In this document: positions 23,859 through 34,902 of the stretch, piece by piece | Layout: every line of letters starts with the position of its first letter | How positions within the stretch are numbered: position 1 is the stretch's first letter | Assembly (NCBI GenBank): GCA_003116995.1 | Contig: BDSL01000010.1 | Coordinates: forward strand, 310,001 to 374,000 | Origin: Yamagishiella unicocca | Taxonomy: Eukaryota; Chlorophyta; Chlorophyceae; Chlamydomonadales; Volvocaceae | Reading direction: 5' to 3' | Length of the DNA: 64,000 nt | Notes under the pieces: model-generated | Seen by the model: only the letters and a program-made list of their open reading frames with translations | The model's database searches: none | What the model was told of the DNA's origin: nothing | Translations under genes and position numbers: made by a program

Positions 23859-26800
23859 ATGCCCAATTCAAGCATGTTTTCAGCTGGGCTTGTGGCAAGG
23901 ATTGCTACGCTCACGGTCGGTGACCATGAAATCGAGGACGCCAGCCCGAACAGCCGCTGGGTTTCTAAACCCTTCTTGGACATACTCCGAGAGCATATAA
24001 TTCCTCGGCTAAGGCAAGTCGCCTCATCTCCGGCATCTAACGTCGGTGACGGAAGGGCACCGGCTTCAGCAGTCGGCAATGCCGGAGACGCAAGGCAAGG
24101 AGCCGGCAACGAGGGTGCTGAGGCGCGATGTCTTCAGGAGGCTGAGACCGCCGTTGCTCTGGTCTGCTCGGATTGGGCGACAGCGCACCGACAAGCGGAG
24201 CACGACGCAGTCCAGGTCGGGCATCGGGTTTTGCCGCTTGCGGCCTGGCAAGACGGTGTCACTGGCGAACGCGGGGGTTGGGGGTAGAGAGGGAGCCCTT
24301 GGAAACAATCGCGTCGCTTGTCTGCCGCACACGCCCACGTTTCTTGCCATGTGTTGCCATTGTCGCGAACCCCAGGTGCGGCTTTGGGACGCTGACCAAG
24401 TCCGCAGCCTTGAAAGCTCTCTGCGGCGCCGGGCGCGTGTTGGTACGCTGCGGCTACAGTCCCCGCAACCCGACCTCACGGGGATGATGGCGGCGGTCAG
24501 CGAGCTGTTGTACGGCAGCGACGGCGGCGCCGGCGGCGGCGGCGATGAAGGTGCACGCGGGGTTGCTGGCGACGGCGGTGGCGGCGGCGGCAGCAGCGCC
24601 CTGCCTCGCAGGTACCTTAGCTGGCCGATGGTTGTGCTGTCGTGGGGTACGGCATCGTACGGCGCGCGGTTTGGGTCGCGGACAGGAGCCCATCTTCCCT
24701 GTGATGAGGCGGTCGGGGCAGGGAACCAGGAAGCCCGGTTTCGGAGCTGGGGGCTTAATCACCCCGCCGCAAGCGCCCTTGCCTCCCACCCCACCTCCCG
24801 CCCCACCGCCCTCGTCGCATCCCTCCTCGCCTCCCCCCTCGCGCCCGCAGCCTCCGAGTCATCGAATCCGACGGCGCCACGGCGGTGCCGCTGCTGCTGC
24901 TTGCCGCCGCAGAGCTGCCGCACCTCGAGGCGCTGTCTCTGGCCCAGCTGCCGGCCTCGTGGACCTACCAGGAGGGGGCGCTGCCCTGGCCGCCGCACGC
25001 CCAGGCGCGGCTGGCGCAGCTGCTGCCAAAGGAGCTGCAGGAGGCGTTCGCCGGTGGGCTGGGGGCTGGGGGTGAAGAGTAGAACCGTGAACTGACGCTG
25101 GGCTGGGAGCTGGGCGTAGCGAGGAAACCCGGTGTGGGGGCCGGGCGGGGGGGTAGCGAGAACCCGTGGACACGACAGCGGAGCACGAGCAAAAGTGCTG
25201 GGGTGGGTGGGTGGGTGGGTGGGTGGGTGGGTGGGTGGGTGGAAGGGGACGGTTTGAAGGCATCTGCGTATGGTTCTTTTTTTTGCGACGAACGGGGGTG
25301 GAGTCAGGTGGCGCCTTACTTGTCTCATTCCGCCCTCCCTGGAGGCGCGGGTGCAAAACTGCAGGCACCAGCCACGGGGTCCATGGCGTGCTGGCCCCAT
25401 CTCGCGTCCGCCCATGTGTGTATTTGCGTGTGCTTGCCGTTTCTTATCTCCGTCCCCCTCGGCTCCCCTCAGATCCCAAGCTCCACGTCCTCCTGTACGG
25501 CGTTCCCGTATACCGCCGCTTCAAGTCGTACTGGTCGTCCTTTGACGGCGCGCTTGCCGCGCTGCTGCTGCTGCGCGGTCGCCAGCTAAGGGAGCTGGCG
25601 CTGGAGGCGCCGGCGCGGAGTGTGGGCCGGCGTGTCGTGGAGCTGTGAGCGCCAGGGAGGGCAGGGGAGGGAGTTGGGAGTTGGGGGTTGGCATGAGAAC
25701 CGTTGACGCGAAAAGGACAAGATAGTTGGCGCATGGTCGGCGGACACCTAGTTTGTGGGCGCATGCTGGAAACCTGGGACATACTACCGGCAAACCTGTG
25801 GAGGCGTCCCGCCGGGGGTTGCCATGAAAGAACCGGTATCTCGACTTGGGAAGTGTAGCGGGTGCGTACCCTTCGGACATCTGGACGCGCGCGCATGCTA
25901 CTGGACTAGGGTGGCCGGCCCCAGACATGGGAGGCACGTTTGCAGAGGGAAGCAGGAGCGGGGAATGAGGGAGGGGCGTTTGCTGCAGAGGTACTGAAGG
26001 AAGGTGGCGATGCACGCATTGACACGAAACAACGTTCCGGGTGCTCTCTTTTCCCACACCCAAGACCCAACCCCCACCCGGGGGCTTTCTTTTCTGTAAC
26101 CCCCCACCCACAGGCTCGCCGCCCAGTCCCCGTCCAACCTGACCTCCCTGCGCCTGCGCAGCTTTGGGTTGCGGCGGGAGCCCCATGTGCCCCCCCGTGT
26201 CCCCCCTGAGCGCTCGGGCCTGCTCCTGGCAGGGGCGCTGAGGTCGCTCGCGGACCTGGCGGCGACGTCGGAGGCGGCAGCGGCGGCGGCGGCGGCAGCG
26301 GCCGGTGAGCAGCACACTCACCCACACCGCCGCCCGCATCAAGCTCATCAGCAACCCCCGCAACAGCAACAGCAGGACGAGACGCAACACCAGCAGCCTC
26401 CGTACCGTTACCAGTACCGATCTGGGGGCAGCGGCTGTGCCCCCGCGCCCCTCCCCGTCCCCCTCCCGTGCGGCGGCGGCCTAACCCGCCTGGAGCTGCT
26501 TTCGTGCGGAGCGGAGCCGCTGGATGCCGGCGTGCTGGAGGGCCTTACGGGGCTGCGGGTGCGGTGCGAGGGATGTGGGTGGGTGGGTGATGCTGCACCG
26601 CTGGGTGGCGAAATTCCTAGGCGGACGGCAGCCAACCCGCTGAGCGGCGTGCGTTTTATAGATGCTGTGCTGAGCCGCGAAGGAGACTGAGCGCGAAGAG
26701 ACCAAGGAATCCGGAGGCAGGGCGAGGCGCCAATAGTTACCGAAAGAAGCCCAGAGTGTGTCCACGAGCGGCGTGTGTATGCGTCGTGTGAGAGGGATGG

Positions 26801-29800
26801 ACAAGAGTGCATATGCGAAATCCGGGGGGGCTGTGTCGCGAGGCTAAGTGAGTGCACCGAATGCCCGATCCGCACGTCCTGACGGCGCGGGAGGGTGATG
26901 GGCGTGATGCCCTGAGAGCCGGATAAGGCAGCTGTGGACAATGGGTGAGGCCGACGTTGCAAGGAGAAGCTGCTGTTTCGCCGCCCCACCTCTCCACAGC
27001 CCTGCAACCCTGCGTCCCTAAACTCAGACAACCCACCCATCCACGCCCTCCAACCCTGCATCCCTGAACCCCAAAACCCCACCCATCCACGCCCTGCAAC
27101 CCTGCATCCCTGAAACCCGACCTCTCCACCGCCCTGAAACACTAAAACCATCCCACACCCCAGGCGCTATCCCTGCGCGACAGCTCCTTCTCCTGGCGCG
27201 ACCGCCCCCCCGACCTGCGGCTGCTGCGCCGCCTGCGCTCCCTGGACCTGCGTCGCAGCGACTGGCTGGCGTTGGACGGGACGCCGTGGGACGAGCAACT
27301 GATGCTGCCAGCCTCCCTCGAGTCATTGGACCTGGTCGGTGAGTGGGCGGCGGCGCAGGGTGCGGCTGGGGGTGTGTGGCGCGAGGGAGGGCAGGAGCTC
27401 CGAAACCTTTGGGGGGGAGGACACGCAGAGGGGGTATAGCCGTAGGGGCGGAGTGCCATCCTGTGGGCCGCTGTGAGGATGGAGAGAGAGGGGGTGTGCG
27501 TGCCAGGCGGCAGGGGCGCGGGATAGGGGGCGATGCAAGATGTGGGCTTTATTGAGTTCTTTGTGGTGTCGTACATTAGAGGACGGGTAAGGAGGGGCCA
27601 GGGACTGCGCTTTTCCGCCGCCGCTAGACACAAAGACCGTCCAACTCGTGTACGGCAGCTCGTAAACCTCCGCCCCTCGGGGTGCTGCACCTCGCAGGCT
27701 TCTCCAGCCTCACCACCGTGGACCTCTCCCCCCTGGAGCGCCTCACAGCGCTGGCCGAGCTGTCTGACATCACGCTACAGCCCGACCCCTCCGAGCGTAC
27801 GGATAACCAGCTACAGGTGCCGTACGCGGGCCTGGCCGCGCTGACGTGTATGCTGACGCTGCGGCAGTACGTCGGTTGGGCGCTGCCGTCGCGCGGCGGG
27901 CGTGACGGCAGGAGGTGGGACAGCGACGAGACGCATTCGGATTCCGACGAGGACAACGGTAACGGTAACGGTGGCAGTAGCAGCGGTAGCGAGGCGGCTC
28001 TGTGGTACGAGCAGTGGTGTCAGCGGGAGCAGAAGCAGCCCATCGATCACGGCAATGGCGGCGGCAGCGGTGGCGGCGGCGGTGATGGGGCGGCGGTGGC
28101 GGCGCAGACTGTGAGTGGTCGGAGTTGGGCGGTGGGGATACTACGCACAGCGCCTGGCGGTTGAGGTAGCAGAAGCAGTGCTAGCATCTGGGGACATCCC
28201 GTCTGTTGTATTACAGCACCAGTTGGGCCTGTCAGCCTCACTTGAATACTTGTTACTTGCTTAACCTTACTTATCCTTACATATCCTTACATCGCTTAAC
28301 CTTAACCGTGGTTGTGGTCTTGCCTCATGCCGTCATGCCGTCATGCGATTTTGATGGGGAAGCTACGTCTCTGTCCCTGCGTTGCGTTGCCATCTCCCAG
28401 CAGTCGGCGTGAAGCACGCCAGCAGCACCACGCACAGGAAAGGGGTCATCCTAACACCAACGAGCCTCAGTACGAGATCATCCTCAAATCATTCCTAAAA
28501 CCAACGAGCGTCAATCCGAGATCGTAAAGGCACACGGTAGAACAGAGGAAGATTAGATGATGATGGGCATAAGGAGAAATGACCCGACCCAGTGCTGAGT
28601 GTCCGCCCCTTAACGGGTTCCCTCTCGGTATCCAGGCCGCCCATGGCCACGCGCAACAGCACCACCACAACCACCACAATCACAACCGCAACCAACAGCG
28701 CATCGAGGACCCAGCGGAGGCGGTACCAACACCCCCCCAACGAAACCAGCAGGCGGCGCCGCTGGCGGCGGCTCCCCTCACCGCACCGGCGCCGCCGCTG
28801 GTGTCGCTAACGTTGTACGGCGTGCTGCCGCAGGTGGGTGCTGAGGGCGGGGCGGGGTGGGGTGGGGTTTGGTGGCCTGAGCCAAGGATTTGGAGCCGGC
28901 CTCCGCTGTTTTTTCCTTAATCCGCCTACACGGCCGCCCCGATCCGTCACACCCATCAAGGAAATCCCATCCACAGCCACCCGCCCATGACACCTCACCC
29001 CCGCCCGCTGCGATGCCGCCTCGCATATGCGCGCATTCCGTGCCATGTCGGTTGGTGACCCACCGACCCGCGCCCGTCCCAGTACGTGTCGGACCTCTTC
29101 AGCGCCATGCCGCTGCTGACCCGTCTGGTGTTCGGCGGGGAGGCGGGGTCGGGTGACAGCAGGGACAACGGTGACGGAGGCGAAAGCGAAGGTAGGCGGG
29201 TGTGCCTGCTTCGTACGGCAGCGGGGTCGGGTGACAGCTGGGCGGAGCTCAGTCCCCGGACGCCGCTGCGGCATCGTTATTCCTTAGAGCGGCCGCTGCG
29301 GCACCTCTATTGCTTAGATCGGCCGCTGCCGCACGGTTGTTCCTGACGCCCTGTTGGCGGCTGCCGGGGTGGCTGTGGGCCATGCGGCGGGTAACTGCTA
29401 CTGCCGCCGCTATCACCTCCCGCTGCTGCTGCAACCACCGCTGCCGCCGCCGCCTCAGAGACGGGCCACTTGGTGCTCCGAGCGGGAGAGCTGCCCCGGC
29501 TGCGGGAGCTGGACCTCGGTTTAGGGCTGCTGGGGTACGGCCAGCTGGTGCTGGGGCCCGCCACCTCGCTCACGAAGCTCACGGTGGACGACGTGGAGTA
29601 CGTGGACATGCGGTACATCGAGGTGTGTGTTGGGTGGGGGTGAGGGAAGCCCTGGAGGGCGGAAGGATGGTGTGTTTGTGTTGCGATTCTGGCCGCGTGA
29701 GCAGCGAATACGTTTTAGGACGGGTTCGCCCGTCAAGTTGAGATTCAAAGAGCTTCGTCAGTACTTAGTTTTGTCTCAACTCCTCCCCAGGGTATTTATT

Positions 29801-32068
29801 TGTACCCTGTTGCTAAGGGAGCCAAAACGGCTTCTGTCGGTTTCTACGACGCGCTGTCGGACGGGGGTTTCTGGCACCCAGTTCGTTACATGCTCGTGAC
29901 GGCGTTAGCGTAACCCAGTCCGACGGTGTTGCCAGTAACTCCAGCGGGTCCGGTTCGGGGCGCTCTGTTTCAGCGTAACCCAGTCCGACGGTGTTGCCAG
30001 TAACTCCAGCGGGTCCGGTTCGGGGCGCTCTGTTTCTGTCGGTCGTGAGCGGCCTTCTAGCGGGAGCATGCAACACCCCGCCAAGAGGCCGAAGGGGCCC
30101 GGCATGCCGGAGCGCACCCCACTTAGTGCGCGATTTCGCCGCCCTACGGCCTCCGCCAGAACCATTTGGGTCACGGGGCGTACAGGGGCTGAGATCGAAG
30201 CCTTGAAAGAGCGTAAATTATGCCTTCTTTGCGAGTCGGATAGGCATTTCGCCCAAGACTGTGGGATGCGCTCCGGCATGCCGGGCCCCTTCGGCCTCTT
30301 GGCGGGGTGTTGAGTCTGACGGTTACCGTTCGTAACATGGTAGGGCAACGCCAACGCCACAACAGTTTGGGGGGGCGGGAACCTGCGGAGACACCTGCAG
30401 ATACCCTACGAGTATCATCGGGGGGTGAGGCCGCGGTGAGGGCGTCATCCCTCCTGCCTCCTTTTTGGCCCCTCCCCCCGGCCTCCTCCTCTTGTGTAAC
30501 CTGCACACTCCCCCCCCCGCCCTCCCCCGGGCCCGCCAGCTGCCCTCCTCCCTGCGCCACCTGTGCATCACCGCCTGGTTCGGCATGCCGGAGCTGTATC
30601 ACCTGCACGAGGGGCCCCCCCTGGCATCAGTCATCGCGAGGGCGACCGGCGGGCGCATGGAGCGAGCCGCCAGGGCGAGGGACGCAGGGGGCGCCGGCAG
30701 CGACAGCGGCGGCAGTGGCGACTGGACCGGAGAAGGGGGGCTCCACGTGGGGGAGGTGCGCGCCCTGGGAATTACTTTGCTGCTGTATTGGGGGGTGGCA
30801 TAAAGAGGTTACGTGACATGGGTAGGATAGCTGGCGCACTGTCTTCGGACAAAAAGTTGTGGGCGCTGTATTGGGGGAGGAACGTGAGAGGGCGGCATGG
30901 GGACGGGATTGCCGGTGATGTCCGCGGGTGGATTGTTTGTGGAACTGGTATCATGTGGAGGGAAGGAGTTTGAGGGAGGGGAAGGTGCACCGGAATGGCT
31001 ACTGGGCGCGTATCTGTTCCGCCTCCCACGCTCATCCGGGCTCTGATCCCCGGCCCCCTTCCGCGGCACCCGCCTCACGGCCGCCGCCCCGCCGTGTCCT
31101 CCCCAGGACTCCACTCAGGAGATCACCCGCGCCCTGGAGGTGGAGGTGGAGCGCCAGGTGGTGCAGCGGGTGCTGCCGCCGCTGCGTCAGCTGCGGGTGC
31201 TGCAGTTGAATTGGGACGTGGTGACCCGCGGGCCCGTCTCGGCGCCGGGCGGGGCGGCGGCAGCTGCCGCCGGCTCCAGAGCCGTCGAATCCGGAGGCGG
31301 CGGCGGGAACGGAGGCGGGGGCGGACGGGGCGGGCCGGCACGGTGGCCCTTCCCCTGCCTGCCGCTGCTGGAGGAGCTCATCGTGCCTTGGATGGGCGAG
31401 GTGGGTGCGTGGGTGGGTGGGCTTCAAGGAAGACCCGTGGATGCGAGAAAAAACGTCTAGAACAGACGTTTCGAGGTGTTTGGGTGGGCGGGCGGCAGCG
31501 AACGCTTAGTGGGCAGTCCTTTGGCGGACTCACATGCTTTGGAGCGGGACGACGACGGGAGTCCTGTTCCCCACCCAACCCCTGTTCCACAAGTCCTATT
31601 CCCTACCCGAGTTCTGCTCCCACTTAAGTTCTGTTCCCCGCCTGAGTCCTGCCATCCCCGCAATGAGTTGCACCATGGGTTGTATATAAGGGACCGGTAG
31701 TCGGTTCCCCGCCGTGTGGCAGCCCTACGGACGAGGATCTCAAAGATAAGGCTATATCAGGACATCCGAATACACGGTACTCTAAAAAGCCAGCTTCCGC
31801 GCCGTCACTCCCCTGAGCACACACACACACACACACACACACACCGGCCGCTCCCTCCCCCTCCCTGGACCCGCCCCTCTCTTGGACTGCCGTACAGCTT
31901 CCGGACAGCGACCTGGTTCGCGTGCTGGGCAGCTGCCCCTCCCTGCGCGCAGTGACGCACTGCTACGGCAGCCGGCGAGCGGTGCGGTGGGTGGACGGGT
32001 CCTGGCTGCGGCGATCTGCAGGGGGGTTGCAGGACGTTGAGGGCGCGGGGATGGAGGCGCGTAGGTAA
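23859..32068 (+). CDS. Leucine-rich-repeat protein, F-box-like N-terminus
   Basis: Thirteen exons, all phase-consistent: 23859-24215, 24376-24611, 24851-25053, 25473-25644, 26114-26558, 27164-27338, 27698-28110, 28636-28833, 29083-29191, 29459-29622, 30540-30755, 31107-31400, 31898-32068; 1050 aa. The N-terminal part contains VALVCSDWATAHRQ, like the second half of an F-box. After it come many irregular leucine-rich repeats (LPHLEALSLAQL, LTRLELLSCG, LRSLDLRRSDW, LPRLRELDLG, LRQLRVLQLNW), broken by Ala-, Gly-, His/Gln- and acidic-rich insertions. There is no signal peptide, kinase or other catalytic domain. A role as substrate adaptor of an SCF-type ubiquitin ligase is possible but inferred only from the domain pair. 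The start is the first ATG of an open frame; an upstream exon cannot be excluded. Confidence 0.75.
25199..25242 (+). repeat. (TGGG)n run, G-quadruplex-prone
   Basis: About ten consecutive GGGT units on the coding strand inside intron 3 of the LRR gene. Four or more G-triplets with one-base loops would be expected to fold as a G-quadruplex in the transcript. Confidence 0.85.
25690..25925 (+). repeat. Dispersed repeat family 1, copy in LRR intron 4
   Basis: The first part (GATAGTTGGCGCATGGTCGG and GTGGGCGCATGCT) matches copies at 35712-35790 and 60812-60865. The second part (AAAGAACCGGTA, TTCGGACATCTGGACGCGCG) matches 60655-60720. Together these suggest one element of at least about 230 bp that survives as fragments elsewhere. 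No terminal inverted repeat or coding region was identified. Confidence 0.65.
29907..30036 (+). repeat. 65-bp tandem duplication
   Basis: Two adjacent copies (29907-29971 and 29972-30036) of a 65-bp unit starting AGCGTAACCCAGTCCGACGG, identical by eye. It lies in intron 10 of the LRR gene, directly before the inverted-repeat element at 30071. Confidence 0.92.
30071..30312 (+). mobile_element. Inverted-repeat element carrying a gag-type CCHC zinc knuckle
   Basis: Fifty-base arms at 30071-30120 and 30263-30312 are reverse complements with one mismatch, giving a 242-bp unit with long terminal inverted repeats. The interior reads KERKLCLLCESDRHFAQDC on the plus strand, an exact C-x2-C-x4-H-x4-C zinc knuckle as in the gag proteins of LTR retrotransposons. 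The surrounding frame (about 30068-30313) is too short to be a functional gag. It lies in intron 10 of the LRR gene. It is most simply a retrotransposon gag remnant caught between inverted copies, or a non-autonomous element that captured it. Confidence 0.7.
30790..30870 (+). repeat. Dispersed repeat family 1, degenerate copy
   Basis: GCATAAAGAGG...GGTAGGATAGCTGGCGCACTG...GTGGGCGCTGTATTGGGGG follows the same order as the copy at 35700-35810, with many substitutions. It lies in intron 11 of the LRR gene. Confidence 0.45.
31422..31468 (-). repeat. Dispersed repeat family 2, copy in LRR intron 12
   Basis: The reverse complement contains TTTTTTCTCGCATCCACGGG followed by TCTTCCTTGAAG and is preceded by TGTTCTAGACG. 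The same order occurs at 63953-64000 on the plus strand, and its last 20 bases recur at 48440-48459. Confidence 0.6.
31709..31790 (+). repeat. Dispersed repeat family 3, first copy
   Basis: CCGCCGTGTGGCAGCCCTA followed by GGACGAGG and a diverged AAGATAAGNCTATATNAGGAC tract is shared with 32507-32580. This copy lies in intron 12 of the LRR gene, and the second is just past the gene's end. The function is unknown. Confidence 0.6.
31818..31844. repeat. (CA)n microsatellite
   Basis: A pure CA dinucleotide run in intron 12 of the LRR gene, about 55 nt before the last exon. Confidence 0.9.
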
Positions 32069-32299
32069 GGTGAGTTGAAGCACGGGCCGGGCCGGAAGGC
32101 AGGAGTGTCATCATCTTTTCCTTTTTGTGTATGGCGAGCGTCACAAATTGCTTGCCGTGGCTGCAATAGAGTCAGCATGTGGTGGAGGGAAGCACCTTGG
32201 CACCCGGTATAAATGAATGTGTTCGGAAGGTGTCGCGGTTCGGGACGGTGCATTGGATTCAAGCTGCGGCGCATGCAATTTCATGCAATAAGTTAGCTG

Positions 32300-32304
32300 T
32301 GTAA
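32300..32304 (+). terminator. Putative TGTAA polyadenylation signal of the LRR gene
   Basis: TGTAA on the coding strand 232 nt after the stop codon, at a distance usual for algal 3' untranslated regions. It is a short motif, so the assignment is tentative. Confidence 0.35.
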
Positions 32305-32506
32305 GCATACCCTGGCAATGCACACCCGATGGCTCACCTACGGGTCTGGAGCCCACTGTACACTCTTATTGCTACCAACCCAACGTTGCGTGTACACACA
32401 ACAACCATGCAAGCTGGGGATACTGGGGACTCACAACTATCAAGGCGAAGAACGTGGGGGTCGGAACGGTAGCACAGGTGGGCCATGACGTGGATGGACT
32501 ACCACA

Positions 32507-32580
32507 CCGCCGTGTGGCAGCCCTATGGACGAGGGATGTGTAAGATAAGCCTATATGAGGACGTCCGAGTCCGTTAATTC
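32507..32580 (+). repeat. Dispersed repeat family 3, second copy
   Basis: Matches 31709-31790 in order and orientation, with a few substitutions in the second half. Only these two copies were noticed in the window. Confidence 0.6.
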
Positions 32581-32670
32581 GCAACTGCATCCACTGTTGT
32601 GGCGTTGAGAAACACCGGGTTGAAGGCTTGTTATTGAAGGTCGACGCCTTATAAGCGGCATAGTCAAATC

Positions 32671-33021
<351 letters not shown>

Positions 33022-33048
33022 CTAGCTATCTGTGTATGGATACTTCCG

Positions 33049-33056
33049 TATTTATG
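33049..33056 (-). promoter_or_regulatory. TATA-like box of histone H4
   Basis: CATAAATA on the minus strand, about 67-74 nt upstream of the H4 start codon. That spacing fits a TATA box with a short 5' leader. Confidence 0.55.
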
Positions 33057-33496
33057 CCTGCCGACTGCCTGCAAAGCGGTTGCCTCGCTGAGCGGCAGCG
33101 GTCGGCATGTCAAGTCAAGGAGGCCTCGTTATCGTACACCGCAGATCAACCACCTCATTATTTCACCAAATCGGCGTGAATAGGAGAATAGCGCTTGATG
33201 ATAACGGTGGAGGCTGGAGGGGATGCAGCTTCTTTCGCTGTCTACACATGCGGTTAGCGTAATCAACTACAACCCTCCCTTGCTGTATTGTATTTGGTGC
33301 GCCTCTGAACGGTTCGCGGGGATATGGACTGGACCAGGCCACATCCTATGTTCGCTGCCAGATGAAATGTGCTAGGACAGAGTACGAATGCTGCACAGGG
33401 AGCGTGGGTGACTTCTTGAGGGGGGTATTTGCGTATTTCTCGTGTTTGGCACTACAGCCGAAAAAAGATGTTGGACAGCCGGCACGCAGCACACGG

Positions 33497-33784
33497 CTAC
33501 CTCGTGGTAGGGGCCGGCACTCAGACCAGCCGCCCCTCCGGGAATACTACAAACGAGTCCCACGACCCGACCCACATCCAACCCAACACTTAAGGCGAAT
33601 TAGTGGCCGGACGTGCTAGCAGGTACGGGTGTTAGCTCACACGCCTACCTCGTGGTAGGGGCCGGCACTCAGACCAGCCGCCCCTCCGGGAATACTACAA
33701 ACGAGTCCCACGACCCGACCCACATCCAACCCAACACTTAAGGCGAATTAGTGGCCGGACGTGCTAGCAGGTACGGGTGTTAGC
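33497..33784. repeat. 147-bp tandem duplication
   Basis: About 141 nt starting CTACCTCGTGGTAGGGGCCG recur identically at offset 147 (copies at 33497 and 33644). Each unit opens with a small palindrome, CTACC-TCGT-GGTAG. It lies between the H4 promoter and the methyltransferase gene. Confidence 0.93.
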
Positions 33785-34902
33785 TACATGGATGTGCCCT
33801 GAGATGACGGCCCCAGGCAGACATGCGCTGGACATGGCTGGACCGGAGCGGGCACAATCCACATGCAAATAAGACTACGGCTGGGGGCTGGGCTCCTAAC
33901 GCTCACGGAAGCCTTCGAATCTACCGTATGTGAAGGCTTTCAGTCCATGTGTCGGGGGCTTTTGGCATTGCAGCACCTGATTAAGGGGAAGCCTTGTAAG
34001 GAACTGGCATGCAAATCCAACGCGAAGAATGTTGTTTCCATGGTGAAAGACCGGAGAAGTGCCGTGTCAGAAACCCAAGCTCACACTCTTTAGTCCGCAG
34101 CCGTCTGTAATATCTAAAGCTTACAATAGTAGGAGTAGGAGTAACTGTCACAATAAGTAAGGATTAATACAATGCATGGCTTCAGATGATGTTCTTGATG
34201 GCATCACAAAACAATGCCAGACAATGCCAAGTTTGCTCAGCGCTCGTACGCATGTCAGAGGCATGGGGCATAGGATAGCAAGCGCTGGCACTGGCATGGT
34301 ACAGGAACAACGATAGCATGCATGAGCATAAGCATTTTACAGACGTAGATCCCTCCCTGGCCCTGTCCTTCCGCGCTTGTAGGAATTCCGCCTCCCTTGT
34401 AACTGTCGCACTCTGTGCACATCCTCGCGAACCGTTCGGTCGGGAGGCGCACCAAGTACAGTACAGCAAAGGTTGAAACGCACTTGATTATATTAATTTC
34501 AAGATCAGTCAGAATAGCGACAGGCTTCAACCGCATTAACCGACACGTACGTGCAGCTCTATGACATCGTTACTGCGTTACGTTGCTATCGGACTACATG
34601 GAAAGCACAGCCTGTAAAGTCGCTTTGGGCCCTGGCGGGTGCAGAAACCTGGCGTACGGCATAGAAAGTTCCACGGACTTTCGCTAACATTTACCTTAAT
34701 TTCTATTGTCAGTATCGCGCGAATTCTGCTCCGGAGGATAGCCTGATCAACTTAAATCTATGAAAATGGCCGTGCGGAGGCTCCCTCTGAGGAACTGCCA
34801 TGGGGGGTTGTGTTGACATCGACGCCTCTTCTCTGGTATTATTCGCTATCTTATCATATATGCTTAAATATCGTCGACGATCGCGGGGTCAAGCGAACGA
34901 CA

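Larger units (their letters stand above)
32069..32670. other. Convergent 3' region between LRR and histone H4 genes
   Basis: The two genes converge here. A TGTAA at 32300-32304 (plus) is a plausible polyadenylation signal for the LRR gene, 232 nt past its stop. A family 3 repeat copy lies at 32507-32580. No coding exon was recognised. Confidence 0.45.

Noticed and set aside
33060..33600. Expected divergent histone H3 gene next to H4
   Set aside because: No H3 sequence is present on either strand in this interval.
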